A DNA stretch of 64,000 nucleotides from NCBI RefSeq assembly GCF_004011695.2, contig NC_082426.1, positions 744,001 through 808,000 of the forward strand, read 5' to 3'. Made by a program: the position numbers and the translations under genes. Numbering within the stretch: position 1 is the stretch's first letter; each line of letters opens with the position of its first letter. This stretch comes from Ascochyta rabiei. Its lineage: Eukaryota; Ascomycota; Dothideomycetes; Pleosporales; Didymellaceae. The notes below the pieces were generated by a model. It saw nothing but the letters and a program-made list of their open reading frames with translations. It had not been told where the DNA came from and made no database searches. Positions 14,951-26,641 of the stretch are shown in pieces.

Positions 14951-15594
14951 CTCGAGTCTGTATCTTCTTGTTTCGTTAGTAGCAAAAGAGCGAACAATGC
15001 CACGTAAACATGCTACGTCACAGCCAAAAACACACGTGCGTAGTGGAAGGTGGTGTTGATGTTGCGTACTTGGTTCGGCGAAACGGTACTGCGAAGCCAA
15101 AATAGTAAACAACAGGACCCCTGTCGCTTTAGCGCCACCACTCACGTTGCTACTCATCAACGCGTTGTACAGTCGCGATAAGCACACAAGAGTCGTTCGG
15201 CGTTCCCTAGGTTGTCAGCCTAGAGAGTAAAACGTCGCGTCTCAGCTCATGAGAGGTGGCAACATAGGCAATAATGACTGAAAACGAAGAATATCGAGGA
15301 CTAATGAGAGACAGCGCGTTTGCACCATACCATGTCTCCGATGATCACGACCCTAACCTATGCTAATGGTATGCCCTTCAAACGCCGCATTATGCGTATG
15401 TCGTAGTGAATCCCGCACCATGTAAGTACAGTATAGCCAAAAAAAAATACTAGGAAGACCTCCAGCAGGTCGTTAAGCCTGCTACGAACGCCAAACATGC
15501 CTCTTCTTTCCGCCCGTTGCCTCTCCTTGAGCTGTATCTCTTCTTCAAGTTCATAGTTGAGTGCCCTTATCTCCCATATCCTGTCTTGTGTGTA
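14951..15594. other. Intergenic region between the kinesin gene and SDS22
   Basis: It holds the kinesin promoter and the SDS22 3' UTR. No coding sequence or structured repeat is seen. Confidence 0.4.
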
Positions 15595-16836
15595 CTACAC
15601 TTGTTTCACATACGCTGTGCTTGCGTCAGTGGAGAAAAGGGAATACCTCGGCAGGAGAGAACACTTACTCGCATCAATCTGCTTGATCTGCGGCAGAGCC
15701 AGCCGTACTTTGTTGCGGTAAAGTGCTGGCTGCGCCCGTTGCAGAGGGTTGCCTTCGAAATACACAGTCTCCAACTCTTCCTTGTCCTTGAGCTCCGTTT
15801 CCACCTCGGCGAAGCTGCTAAGTTTGCAGTTCGATGCCCAGAACTCGGTCAAATGCGTGAGTGTCTTCAGACCAGAGAGGTGTTCGATTGGGTTCGAGCT
15901 GATATCGATGACCTGGAGGTTGGTGTTGTGTTCGAGTCCGTCCAACGAGGTAAGCAAGTTGTGCGAGATGTGCAGCTCTTCCAGGTTGACGAGCTTGTCG
16001 AGGCCGGATATTGTGCGCAGGCGATTCGACTGAATCGAGAGAATCTTAAGATTGGTGAGGGTATCCAGGCCCTTGATCTCCGTGATCTTGTTCTTGCCTA
16101 GCCACAGCTCCTCCAAGCCAGTAAGAGTCTCCAGGTTTTGGATCTCGCGTACCCTGTTAGCGCCCAGCTCGATCTGCCGTAAGTTGGTCAGGCCATCCAA
16201 GTTTTCGATAACACTGATCTTGTTTTGGACAAAGTACAGATCCCTGAGCTTCTTCAAGTGGTCTAAGCGCTTGATGTGCTTGATCTTGTTGAACGAGAGA
16301 TCAAGCGACGTAAGCTCGGTGAAAGCTTCGAGGCCTTTGACGTGTGATATGAGGTTGTCGTAGAGATCGATTTCGGTCAACGTGGCAGCGGCATCGGTAG
16401 GAATTTCGATCGACTGTATGCGGTTTTGTCGTAGGCAGAGGCGCTGCTGAAGTTAGGGACAGCAAACAGAGCATAGGCTGCCCCAACCTACCTTGATTTG
16501 TTTAAACCTCTCCAGTCGCAGTGAGGCCATGTCCCCCACCTTGCAATGCACAAGCTCTATCTCGTCTTCGTCGTCCGGAACATCGTCCAGGAGGTCTTCG
16601 TCTGCTTGAATCTCATCCGGCGGCGGCCCTTCCTCTTCCGACTCTGCGTCGCTCTGCACGTCTGCGTTTGAATCAGCCGGGTATTTCACCACGACTGATT
16701 TGTCGACTCTGAGTTTGCCATCCCAGCCCCTGCTGTCTCGTGGTTTGTGGTCGTCTCTGTCCTCCTTGTTGGTCGCGGCGGTGCCAGTTGTGGCGGGGTC
16801 AAGCTTGGTGAGCGGGGCAGTATTTGGTTCAGTCAT
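15595..16836 (-). CDS. sds22: Protein phosphatase 1 regulatory subunit SDS22
   Basis: Three exons (16836-16492, 16446-15669, 15614-15595) give 380 residues. An acidic N-terminus (DAESEEEGPPPDEIQADEDL) precedes about eleven SDS22-type leucine-rich repeats of 22 residues with the LTxLxxLDLSxNxI pattern, for example LTSLDLSFNKIKHIKRLDHL and LKILSIQSNRLRTISGLDKL. An LRR-cap follows (LETVYFEGNPLQ...LPQIKQIDATYVKQV). The family binds PP1 in the nucleus and is needed for mitotic exit. The last exon is only 20 nt and encodes TYVKQV plus stop. It is chosen because it restores the conserved C-terminus, whereas reading on gives unrelated residues. Confidence in identity is high and in the last exon moderate. 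Confidence 0.95.
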
Positions 16837-19088
16837 TGTGAGCTTGACGGAGAACAGGGGTGAATCGAACGAAGAGACTCAGTGCGACTGCAGCGGACTG
16901 GCTGAGAGAAAATGCAGCAGTACAATGGAGTGTAAGCGGGACTGCGAGTGATGCAATGCGAAAGTTGGATAGCGTACAGCTTAGCTCCAGGCATAAGCAA
17001 GGGTCCCGCAGCTTGCGGGGTGACTGTCACGCACTGACCAATCAGCGATCAGCGACCAGCTGTTACGTCTGAGCTTCTCCAAGCCATGCTGAACTAGCTG
17101 ATATCTATCGGTTCGTTTATGAACGGTTTCCTGCCTGTGTTCTCCAGCCAACGAAGAAGAAGCAAGCTCGGAGGCACTTGCTTGAACAACACTTGCACTC
17201 ACGTTGATTGTTTCAAAGTCACCAGCTGCAGAGTGCATGACAGCCAGACGATTCACGTTCACTGAGTCCGAGAATGGTCCAGGTCCGGCGTATGAAGCTG
17301 ACGATGACATGATTGACTTGTGTCTGGCAGCCTTCCAGAAGGTGGTACAGCGGCTGTGGCATTTGCTTTTAGCCGTCTTGAAGCTTGTTTTGGGCGGAAC
17401 GAAGGCCATTCTTGTGAGGCGTCAGACGGTCACCTGCGGCCGCATGGTTGCATGATTTGGCCTCCTCCCTTGGACATGCTCCTCGAAAGGCAGGCCAAGG
17501 CGCAGTCGCGGGAGGAGCCAGCGCCAGCGCTCGCAATCTGTGGCGAGCCCGATGTGCCAGTGCAACACACCCTCAGGTGCTTGACAGTGAGAGCTTGTGA
17601 CTGCTCGACAAGGAATGGACGTGTGCGAAGCTGCAAGATCGGCACGGGATGATGTCGACGTGCGACGGGCCGTTGGCGCATTTCCTTGGCCACTGGCATG
17701 TGACAGCTCGTACTGGACATGATGGATGCAAAGTAGGTTGGTCAACGAAGAGCTTCGCTGAACTCAAATCGGCGCTGCAAGGTCCGTCTGCATGGTGACA
17801 GGATCATGGTTCGATGGGGAGCTGGGATGCGGCGGCAGAAGCGCATTTGGTCTCACGGCTGGTGTGGCCGCGATAGGCTGCAGGTGTGATGCCCTTGCCC
17901 GTGCGACGGCGCTTAGCTGTGAGGTTAGCTGGGCCATGTGGCCGGTTGAGGGCATGGAGATTTCCGAGAGCTCCCTTATGCAGGGCTCGAGGCTTGATGA
18001 GCGAGGCCAGCAGCCAGGAACCAGCGAGCTTGAAGGACGCTCAGGCACTCGGGCACAGTGAATCAGGCACAGTGAAGCCCTCCCTGGACACGGCGGTTCC
18101 TGCTTGACGGACGAGGGGCGGCATGTCATTGGGTGATCCGCGACCGCACTTGGCACTGCACCCTGCACCCACCAGAGGGACCGAGGGCAGGGTGGAGGGC
18201 GAGTTTGGGGCCTGGGCCGCTCAGCAGCGACAGCGCGGGCTAGCACAGAGCGGTGCTAGAGGCAAGCAGACATGCACCGTCCATTGCACCATGGGCCATG
18301 GCACCCTCGATATTCCAATTCCATAAAGAGGACCCCTGTCTCTGCCCGTCTGGTGTGGCCGTTCGCACAGCCCCAGAGACAGGTGCCAGAGCAAACGTCA
18401 CCGCCTATCCGTGACTCGACCGCGCTGTTTCGCACTCCACGTCAGTCACCGAGCCGCACCGCAAACGCAGCCGCATCGCAGCGAGAGAGAAGAGGGCAGT
18501 TGGGTGTTCTGTGCCGCAGCTAGACTGGCAATTCGCTGGGTGGAGTATTGGCGCTTGATGACAGTGCAAGACGGCGTCTCATTTCCGCCCGCCTTAGCGA
18601 ACCAGCCTCATCCCAAGCACCGATCCTGACCTCGCAGCTCCCTACGCCGCCTCTCTCGTTCTCGCGCGCACCCTCGACGACCGTCTCCCCCCCTTCCCCC
18701 CCATCGCGACGCCGTCCGCTCATTTCATCTCCTGCGCCTGCCGACAGCTGTGCTGTGCTGGGACTGCTGATTGCCTGATTGGGAAGCAGCGACTGGTCGA
18801 GCCTGGGTCAACGTCAGCCAACGCTACCGCCATACCGCTACCGTACCGCTACCGTACCGCTACCGCCCACGCCTACGCCTACGCCTACGCCCACGCCCAC
18901 GCCCACGCCCACGCCCACGCCCACGCCCACGCCCACGCCCACGCCCACGAGGTAACCACTCCACGCGACAGCGACAGCGATAGCGACAGCAACCGCGACA
19001 GCAACAGCGACAGCGACAGCGACTTGGTCCATCACTACGCCTAGCAGCTCATTGCGCGCTGCCTGTCCGAGGCATCTGCCGCACAGCC
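16837..19088. promoter_or_regulatory. Divergent intergenic region between SDS22 and the Psr1-like phosphatase
   Basis: No gene is firmly supported in 2.25 kb. A minus-strand frame starting at ATG 17409 has a possible GTGAGT donor and an AACACAG acceptor that would give about 74 residues, but it has no motif and is not called. The right part (18823-19022) is a compound tandem repeat just upstream of the next start codon. Confidence 0.4.
18823..19022. repeat. Compound hexanucleotide repeats upstream of the phosphatase gene
   Basis: Three consecutive tracts are visible: TACCGC-type units (about 18823-18866), CCTACG then CCCACG units (about 18866-18949), and GCGACA-type units (about 18961-19022). 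Open frames across them on both strands give simple repeats such as PRPRPR or VGVGVG and are not genes. The tracts end about 65 bases before the ATG at 19089, so they probably lie in the promoter or 5' UTR. Confidence 0.85.
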
Positions 19089-20998
19089 ATGAGCTCCGAG
19101 CCCACCCTGTCAGCTCCCGGCGCATCGTCGACCGAGCAGCCCGTCGTTGGCCTGGGTACCGCCCAGACCAATGCTGATGGTACGTTTCGTCACCCATGCC
19201 CGCGCAGCAGCACTTGGCTGTTGCAAATCGCTCTTGTCCCTTGTCCCAGCAAGACCACTAACGTCCCCAACAGGCTCGCACACCATCGTGCCGCCGCGAA
19301 CCTCGTCCACCGCCGAAGGCAAGCAGCCGCTGCTGCACGTCCCTTCAGACACCAACGATGCGCACACACCCTCTGGGACTGGCCTGAGTGGAGTCACCGC
19401 CGCAGACGCCGACAGCGTTGGAAAGGGGTCGAAGCACTCGAAGCGCAGCTTCATGGGCAAGCGAAGGGCAGGAAGCACCGCGAGCAGCAAGCGCTCCGGA
19501 CAGCCAACCAACCACCCGGACAAGACCGCCCAGGCACCTCCTGTACCTGCCACCACCGCCGCCGCCAACAACCGCGAGGGCTCAACAAGAAGCAAAGCAA
19601 GAAAGACGGGCGGTCTGCTCTCTTGTCTGCCGTGCTTTGCGCCAAAGGAGACTCGCGAAGAGGGTACCCCCCTGGAGAACGTCAAGCGAGCCGAGAAGGT
19701 CCCGGAGGGCCGCACGTCGCAATCGACGCCTGTTAAGAAACAGTATCCCGTTGTTGCTGCAGAGTCGAGCACTGGCGATTCAAAGGACCCCGCCGATGAG
19801 AAGGTGCCTACTGAGACTTTCGGCCCAGACGCTGTTGAGAAGCCGAGATCGGATGGTGATGGCACCGTGGACGCCGTCAGGCCGTCTCATGACAGCCCAC
19901 CGCAGATTGTGACAAGAAGCTCGTCCAAGAAACAGCACGCTCCAGAGCAACCTCTCCCCCCCGTGCCAATTCAGCCTGGGCTTCTGCAGACAGACCACCC
20001 TGCCATCAATGTTCAGACCCCAACGCCTGGCACCACACCCGTGGTCGCTAGGCCTTCAGAAGAACAGCAGAGGATCATCGAGGACCAGACTGAGGAGCAA
20101 AAAGCACTGGATGCTGACATCGAGATGAACGACGTCCCCTTGTCAAGCAATGACGTGCACCATGACAGCGAACACGCCGACGCTGAGCAACCCAAGGTTG
20201 CCCTCCCCCCTCCCCCGCCGCTCGAGCAAAGACAGGACGCCATCCAGAAGCAGACTTCGGACGTGTCGGAAGCTTCAGAGCCACAGAAGTATCTCCTCGG
20301 CCCAATCGAGCCCAGATTCAAGGGCAAAAAGTGCTTGGTCCTCGATCTGGACGAGACTCTGGTCCACAGCAGCTTTAAGGTACGTTCTACAAAGCACGGT
20401 TTTAGCTTGGTTTGAGCTGGCTAACACTATCCATAGATACTGCATCAGGCCGACTTTACTATTCCAGTGGAGATCGAGGGTCAGTACCACAATGTATATG
20501 TTATCAAACGCCCAGGCGTCGACCAGTTTATGAAGAGGGTCGGTGAGCTGTACGAGGTGGTTGTATTTACCGCCTCCGTATCAAAGGTACGTCCTCGCTC
20601 TACATCTCAGACACAGAGACTGACATGCACAGTACGGCGACCCGCTTCTTGACCAGCTTGATATCCATGGCGTTGTACACCACAGGCTCTTCCGTGAAAG
20701 CTGTTACAATCACCAGGGCAACTATGTCAAGGTAAGCCCAGGTTCCGTACCTGTCCCCACCTTGCCGTGCTGACACATGTCGCAGGATCTCTCGCAGATT
20801 GGTCGTGACCTGAAGGATACCATTATCATCGACAACTCGCCGACCTCGTACATCTTCCATCCGCAACATGCCGTCCCGATCAGCAGCTGGTTCTCTGACG
20901 CCCACGATAATGAACTCCTCGATCTGATACCCGTCCTCGAAGACCTTGCTGGCAACCAGGTCAGCGATGTCAGTCTGGTGCTCGATGTTGCTTTGTAA
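19089..20998 (+). CDS. psr1: Psr1/Psr2-like plasma-membrane phosphatase (FCP1/SCP1 homology domain)
   Basis: Five exons (19089-19179, 19274-20379, 20437-20586, 20633-20731, 20786-20998) encode 552 residues. A long Ser/Pro/Gln-rich N-terminal region contains [10 protein letters not shown], a cysteine pair that could be palmitoylated, as known for yeast Psr1. The C-terminal domain has the aspartate-nucleophile motif [13 protein letters not shown] (about residue 385), then [43 protein letters not shown] and the terminal Asp motif [14 protein letters not shown]. Together these are the full set for a haloacid-dehalogenase CTD-type phosphatase. Yeast homologues act with Whi2 in stress signalling. 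The role here is inferred from similarity. All four introns fall at positions that keep the conserved domain intact. Confidence 0.92.
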
Positions 20999-21815
20999 AC
21001 GGAGACGACAAATACCCCTTGCGCATACCCTGTTTTACTGCCCTGACATACCTTTCCCGGAGTCTTTCGATTCGGAGCTTGTACTTTGTAATCAGTCTTG
21101 TAATCTGCACACGAGGCAAGCTGCGTGAAACAAGCTCTAGTGGTCGTAGAAGAGTGTCCCGCTTTCCGACCCACCGCCGTTTCTCTGCACGCTTGTTCGT
21201 AGCGATTCGAATACCCCTTCTACGCAAAAATCTGGAACAGGCATCGGTGTTGGAATGTTTCAAAGTTTGGGAAAAGAAACACTAATACTGGCTTATTCAT
21301 GCATACCCATCCCCCCCTCCCCCCCTCCCCCGATGTACACGCTTCGAGCGTCACTGTCGAATACCATCTCCTTTGTACCTACTGTTTTCCTTGGTTTTAG
21401 TATAGCATTTCGGCGGGCTGCATCAATGCATTTCCTCGCAACTCTTGTCGACCGTGGGTGAAGTGGGCATGTAGAGCAGCTCTTCAGGACTAAATGCATC
21501 TGTGGTTTCAAGCCCGCTGAGTGAGCTGCCACAGCCACACGTGCCATGACGTTGAAAGAACCAGAAGGCTTGGCGGTTCACATGCAAGACTTTGCGACAT
21601 GACTCGCATGGCCTACCGCTCATCTGTCATAGTCGCGTTGAGCTGCCCACACGACAAGCTATCTTACTTGCCACACCTGTAGCTACCGAAAGTAGACAAT
21701 TGAAGATTACAAGCTCTTTTGCAATATAAGCTTGCTTCCTCTTTCCCCATCTTGCTGGAAGCACGGCCCGCATCAGCAAACCCTATGGAAAGGTAGCACC
21801 ACGTCACACCACGCA
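20999..21815. other. Intergenic region between phosphatase and acyltransferase genes
   Basis: No gene is supported. Short frames on both strands lack motifs. It holds the phosphatase 3' UTR and the acyltransferase promoter. A C-rich tract lies near 21308-21332. Confidence 0.4.
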
Positions 21816-22996
21816 ATGGAAAAATACAGCCAGTTCCGCGACAAAGGTACACGCTTTTTGGTACGCCTGATCAACGCGCATACGCTGACAGCAGCACATA
21901 GGCACGGCCATAGCGCCATTCTTGCCCGTTCCTTCCCCTCCTACCAGTGTCGTCTGGACGCCGATTCACACCTTCCTCTTCCTCTTCCGCGCGCCATTTG
22001 TCCTCTCCCTGTCGGTGTTCTACTTTGGACTCATCGAGTGGCTACCTGTTGGCGGCACAATCAAGTATGTGGTACTGTGGCTCCTCTTGGGCGTAACCGG
22101 AGTATGGTGGGTTGACTTTCAAGTCGACGGCGTGAAGCGTGGGTACGTCAATCTTCGCAGAGGCAGAGTCTGCCAAAACACATTGTGGCTACATGAGCTG
22201 ATGAAGCAACAGAAAAATCTCAGCAGCAAAAGAGCATCTCCCCAAGGCCGGCACGATCATTGCCTCCTCGTTCACGTCTCCTCTCGATCCTCTCTACCTC
22301 GCTGGCATCTTCCAACCCATCTTCACTCGTTCGTACCCCAACAGCCGGAGAGTCGAACGCATAACTCTCTTCCGCGCGATCCTCCTCGCCTTCGCGCCTC
22401 CCACTATCATCCCCCAAGACGAATCTAAGCTCGTCACCCTCGCAGCCCTCATCGAGTCGAATCCCGGCAGCATAATCTGTGTATTCCCAGAATGTACGAC
22501 AACGAACGGCCGCGGAATCCTGCCTTTGAGCCCTAGCTTGTTGAGTGCAGAGGGCGACACGAAGATCTACCCGGTCAATCTGCGCTACACGCCTCAGGAT
22601 GTCACCACGCCCATAAGCGGCGGGTATGTGAACTGGCTGTATCAGCTTCTCTCAAAGCCATCGCACCAGATGCGCGTCCGTATTGCTACACGGGTCTACA
22701 ACAGCACTAGCATCGACTCGCCCGCCAGGAAATCGGAAAGGGCAAGTGGTACAGGGTACGATCACAACATTTTTGATGCACCAGACTTCCGCAACGGCGG
22801 GAACGGCGGATTGGAGAGGGAGACTGGCATGCACGTGGCAACGGGCGAGAGCGAGGGTGGGGTTAGTGCGCAAGAGCAGAGAGTGCTGGATCGTGTTGCC
22901 GAGGACCTAGCGCGGCTAGGAAGAGTGAAGAGGGTAGGACTCGACATGGGCGACAAGATTGAGTTCCTGAAGGTCTGGCTGAAAAGGAGACGTTGA
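21816..22996 (+). CDS. loa1: Lysophosphatidic acid acyltransferase, LOA1/Vps66 type
   Basis: Three exons (21816-21846, 21902-22142, 22213-22996) give 351 residues. The N-terminus MEKYSQFRDKGTAIAPFLPV strongly resembles the conserved start of fungal LOA1 proteins. A membrane segment follows (about 35-70, FLFLFRAPFVLSLSVFYFG and YVVLWLLLGVTGVWWV). The acyltransferase block includes SSFTSPLDPLYLAGIFQPIF in place of the usual NHxxxxD, then VFPECTTTNGRGILPL, the motif-III equivalent. The missing histidine of the HX4D box is a known feature of this subgroup as I recall, and it would be worth confirming. The known role is oleoyl-CoA-dependent phosphatidic acid synthesis on ER and lipid droplets. The third exon start (22213) was chosen because it is the only acceptor restoring KEHLPKAGTIIASS in frame. 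Confidence 0.88.
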
Positions 22997-23883
22997 AGAT
23001 GCCACGGTCGACGCGATGCAAGAAAGAATCTATCCATAGAAAAAGCGTGGATCCAGAAGAGGCAGCCAAAGCAGAACCAAGTCAACCCATGTACACAGCA
23101 GTACACATGCACCCGCCCCACCGCTCTACCCAAAACCTACCACTCCACCCACCGACTGCTCCCCTCCCCAAACCCACACACACACACACACACACAAGAT
23201 CCTTCTCACCCCCCAGCCATCAACAAATCACCCCACCAAGCAACTCTCGACCCCGTCGCTCTAGCCCACATGGGAGACCACCAGACGGAAGTCCACCCCC
23301 TCACGACGACGCGAAACTCTCTATCCATCTGGAGGCACCGTGTTCGATCCGCTGAGGCGACATGGCATGTAGAGAGACCTACCTAGCTTCCGTGGCCGGG
23401 GGTGATGCGAGATTGTGAAATTAATTCTTGTTTCTTTCTTTCTTTCTTTCTTTCTTTTTAACTTGATGCTTTGGGGGTTGGTTGGTGTTTGCTTGACGAA
23501 TACGTATTTGCTGCTCTTGCTTTCCGTCAATTCTCTGGTCTTGCTTGCTCTGTGCTTTCTTTTGGGGGGGTTCGGATGGGCTGGGATGGTGGGTGTGGGT
23601 GTACGTGTGATTGATGGAGCGCGGGGAAGGGAGTAGCGACGGCAGCGAGGTGATATCTGGGAGTCATCGTTGATGTCATACGTCATTGTCATTGTTTTGT
23701 GCTAGGTATCGTTTTGCACATTTCTTTTTTTTTTATCTTCGCCGGCAAAAATTGCACAAGCTACTTTTCATTTCCAACCGCCAAACTCCAAGGCTCCCAA
23801 GTGTAGAGCTCCCCTGTTCCCCGGATACAGAATTTTTGATTGCTTGTTTGTTTGCTCTCCTCTGGACGGTCTTGCACGTACGT
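22997..23883. other. Convergent intergenic region with microsatellites
   Basis: It contains a (CA)n tract near 23171-23194, a (TTTC)n tract near 23429-23456 and T-rich stretches near 23722-23733. Both flanking genes end here. No gene is seen. Confidence 0.5.
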
Positions 23884-25946
23884 CTAGAACTCGCCGTTGA
23901 GCTTCACGCCGGCAACACCGTTGGCGATGCCCTCGGCGGTCGACCCGTTTGCTGCACCGCTCTGGTAGTCCTTGGTGATCTCATCCAGCATACCCGCGGA
24001 CGCAGCGATGAAGCCCAGGTAAGGCCGACTGGGATCCAAGACCCTCGAGAGGTACTCGGGGTGGAACTGGACACCAACGAACCACGGGTGGTCCTTGATC
24101 TCCACAACCTCCATGCGCACGCCCTCTTCATCCTTGCCCACAAAGTGTAGACCGCCTTGCTGAAGCTGGTCGATGTAGCTGGGGTTGACCTCGTACCTGT
24201 GCCTGTGACGCTCGAGGATCTGATCGCTCCCAGCGTACAGGGCGCGGAGCTTACTCCACTCGCTGCCGGGCTGGAAGAGCGTAGGTCGGAGACCAAGACG
24301 CATGGAAGCGCCCATGGTCGTCTTGTCCACCTCGGGCATGAACATGATGAGTTTGTTCGCCGCATCGCCGTTGAACTCCTCAGACGTGGCGTCCTTGATA
24401 CCGCAGACGTTGCGCGCGTACTCGATGACGGCGATCTGCATGCCCAAGCACACGCCGAGGTACGGCTTCTTGTTCTCACGCGCCCAGGTTGCGGCCGCAA
24501 TCATGCCTTCTGTCGCGCGCGAACCGAAGCCGCCAGGGACGAGAATGCCGGATGCCTTTACAATCTCGTGCCATGCGCTGTGGAACTTTGCAGGATCGCT
24601 GTGCTGCATTTTCGGCTCGAGGTGGTCGCTGTCAACCCAGCGAATGTCGAGTTTGCGGCGGCAGCGCATGGTTGCGTGTTCGAGGGACTTGACGACGGAG
24701 AGGTACGAGTCTTGCAGCTCGACGTACTTGCCGACCAGGGCAATTGTGACCGGGTCGTGGTAGCGGGTGTCGTTCCCTGTGAGGTGCTGCCATTGTGCCC
24801 AGGTCTTGTGACCCTTTTGCGTCATGGCCTGTGGGATGGTGATCCTGTCGAGAGCGAGGAACTGGCGGACGAGGGGAATCAGCTTCTGCTGCTCGAGGAG
24901 CATGGGAACCTGGTAGATGGAAGGCATATCCTTGACGACCACGACTTGCTCGTGCTCGACCTGGCAGAAGTTGGCCAGCTTCTCGATGACCGAGGGCTCG
25001 AGTTCGCGCTCGCAGCGGCAGGCAATCTGGGCTGTCAGTTTCCTGTTTGACTTGCGCACTGGCTTGGGGAACGTACCAGATCCGGAATCATGCCGTTGCT
25101 CCGTACGGTCTTGATGGCGTGCTGTGTGGGCTTCGTCTTCTGCTCTCCGTGGATGATGGGCACGTATGAGACGTGGATCTGCATGAAGTTGTCCCTGCCC
25201 GCTCGCCTTCTAAGCTGAGCCATGGCCTCGACGAAGGGCATGCTCTCCATGTCACCGACTGTGCCACCGAGCTCAATGATGCACACATCCGGCTCCTCGC
25301 CCGTGTCGTCGACCGGTATGCGCGCAACCTTCTGAACCCATTCCTGGATGGCGTCGGTGATGTGCGGGACAACCTGCACCGTCTTGCCCAGGTAGTCGCC
25401 CTTGCGCTCACGCTCGATGACGTGCTGGTAGATCTTGCCGGTAGTGATGTTGTTGTCGCGGGTGAGGGTGATGTTGAGGTAGCGCTCGTAGTTGCCAAGG
25501 TCGAGATCGACTTCACCGCCGTCGGAAAGGACGAAGACTTCGCCGTGCCTGCGCTCTGCTCAGTATGTTGCTTCAAGCCTCGAGTGGACGAGTGCAGGGC
25601 TCAGCGTACTCCTTGGGGTTCATAGTTCCGGCGTCAACATTGAGGTAGGGATCGATCTTGATCGAGGACACGTGCGTAGGCTGTCAGCGAAGCCTGGGCT
25701 CTTCCTGTCGCCGGCACTTATCTTGAGGCCAATCGTCTTGAGCAGCAGACCGGTGGAGGAGGCTGTGGCGCGTGGGGTAAGCATTTATGCCAAACAAGGG
25801 CTCTTCCTACACGAAGAGTCGTCTTACCAATAATGCCCTACATGCTCACGTTAGTTCTTTAGCTGTACAGCCAAAAGCCTCATCTTCTACACGCTTACCT
25901 TCCCCACGCCGCTGATAACACCACCTGACACTAGCACGTACTTCAT
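23884..25946 (-). CDS. ura7: CTP synthase (glutamine-hydrolysing)
   Basis: Six exons (25946-25899, 25837-25828, 25762-25722, 25671-25610, 25548-25077, 25026-23884) give 591 residues. The synthetase domain begins [20 protein letters not shown] (P-loop-like) and contains [24 protein letters not shown] and [11 protein letters not shown]. The glutamine amidotransferase domain has the nucleophile in [16 protein letters not shown] and the His/Glu pair in [10 protein letters not shown]. The enzyme makes CTP from UTP in the last step of pyrimidine nucleotide synthesis. Two gene-structure oddities stand out: exon 2 is only 10 nt, and the intron after exon 3 (25721-25672) reads AT...AC rather than GT...AG. 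With these junctions the protein matches the family throughout. Without them the frame breaks. Confidence 0.96.
25672..25721 (-). other. Non-canonical AT-AC intron in the CTP synthase gene
   Basis: On the minus strand the 50-nt intron starts ATAAGTGCC and ends CTACGCAC. Splicing at exactly these ends joins KTIGLK to [11 protein letters not shown], the expected CTP synthase sequence. Canonical alternatives were tested: the nearby GT (ATAA|GTGCC) gives the wrong phase, and the only usable CAG (before CCTACGCAC) would need a phase-0 GT donor that is absent. ATAAGT resembles the major-spliceosome donor GTAAGT with its first G changed to A, rather than the U12 donor ATATCC. This suggests a U2-type AT-AC intron. 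Confidence 0.75.
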
Positions 25947-26641
25947 GATTGCTTTCAGTGCCCGGGCTGCGGTTGGGGGAAGGGAAGGAAGAAATCTCAA
26001 GGGTCGCGGCGCGTCACAAGAAATTTGTAGCGTCCGCCCACTTCGGTCGGTCGGTACTGGTGGGGCATCTCGCCGCCGAAGCTAGTTAGTGAATGGGCCC
26101 AGTCAGTCAGGGCCAGTCATTCAGGGCCAGTCCTTCATGGCCAGTCAAGTCAGCCGAGAGCCCCCATCATCGTCCCTACTCACTCCACCCTTACACCCTT
26201 ATTGCTGCACCACATTGCCGTCGCTTGTTAAAGGAAATGGTCTTGGGAGCACCGAGCCAAGTTGCGCAAGTTTCTATTGTTTGCAGAACACAGGCTATCC
26301 TATCAAATGGTATCACGCGCGATGCTCTGCCAACTCCATATGCTTTGCCCCACAGCAGCTGTACAAGACTACAAGTAAACACCGCCGCAATGGGGAGAAA
26401 GTACGTCATTCATCATGTCGTCCAATGCCAATTGATATCCGCAGAAAATGCTCCAGGTATCCAGAATATGACTGTGCCGCCCAGTACCGAAGAAAAGAAA
26501 ATGAAAAAGAAAAAGAAAAAGAAGAAAGAAGAAAGAAGAAAGAAGAGAAGAAAGAAGAGAAAAAAAAAGAGAAAATGCTCGCCTAGGCACACTGCACGCT
26601 TGGAAAACAACAGTAAATGGCTGCCATGTGAACGAAACCGC
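25947..26641. other. Intergenic region between CTP synthase and velvet genes, with a purine tract
   Basis: It holds the CTP synthase promoter and the velvet gene 3' UTR. GGGCCAGTCATTCA-like short repeats occur near 26097-26145 and a long A/G-only tract near 26492-26576. Frames across the tract encode Lys/Glu or Phe/Leu runs and are not genes. Confidence 0.5.

Noticed and set aside
17155..17409. Minus-strand ATG frame with a possible intron giving about 74 residues
   Set aside because: Too short and featureless to call; noted only in the intergenic description.
18771..19197. Open frames rich in PRPRPR or VGVGVG
   Set aside because: They are translations of the hexanucleotide repeats at 18823-19022.
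24157..25050. Long plus-strand open frame (297 codons) opposite CTP synthase
   Set aside because: It is the antisense shadow of the conserved GC-rich last exon of CTP synthase and shows no motif of its own.
26369..26610. Poly-Phe/Leu minus-strand frames that look like membrane segments
   Set aside because: They are translations of the purine tract at 26492-26576.
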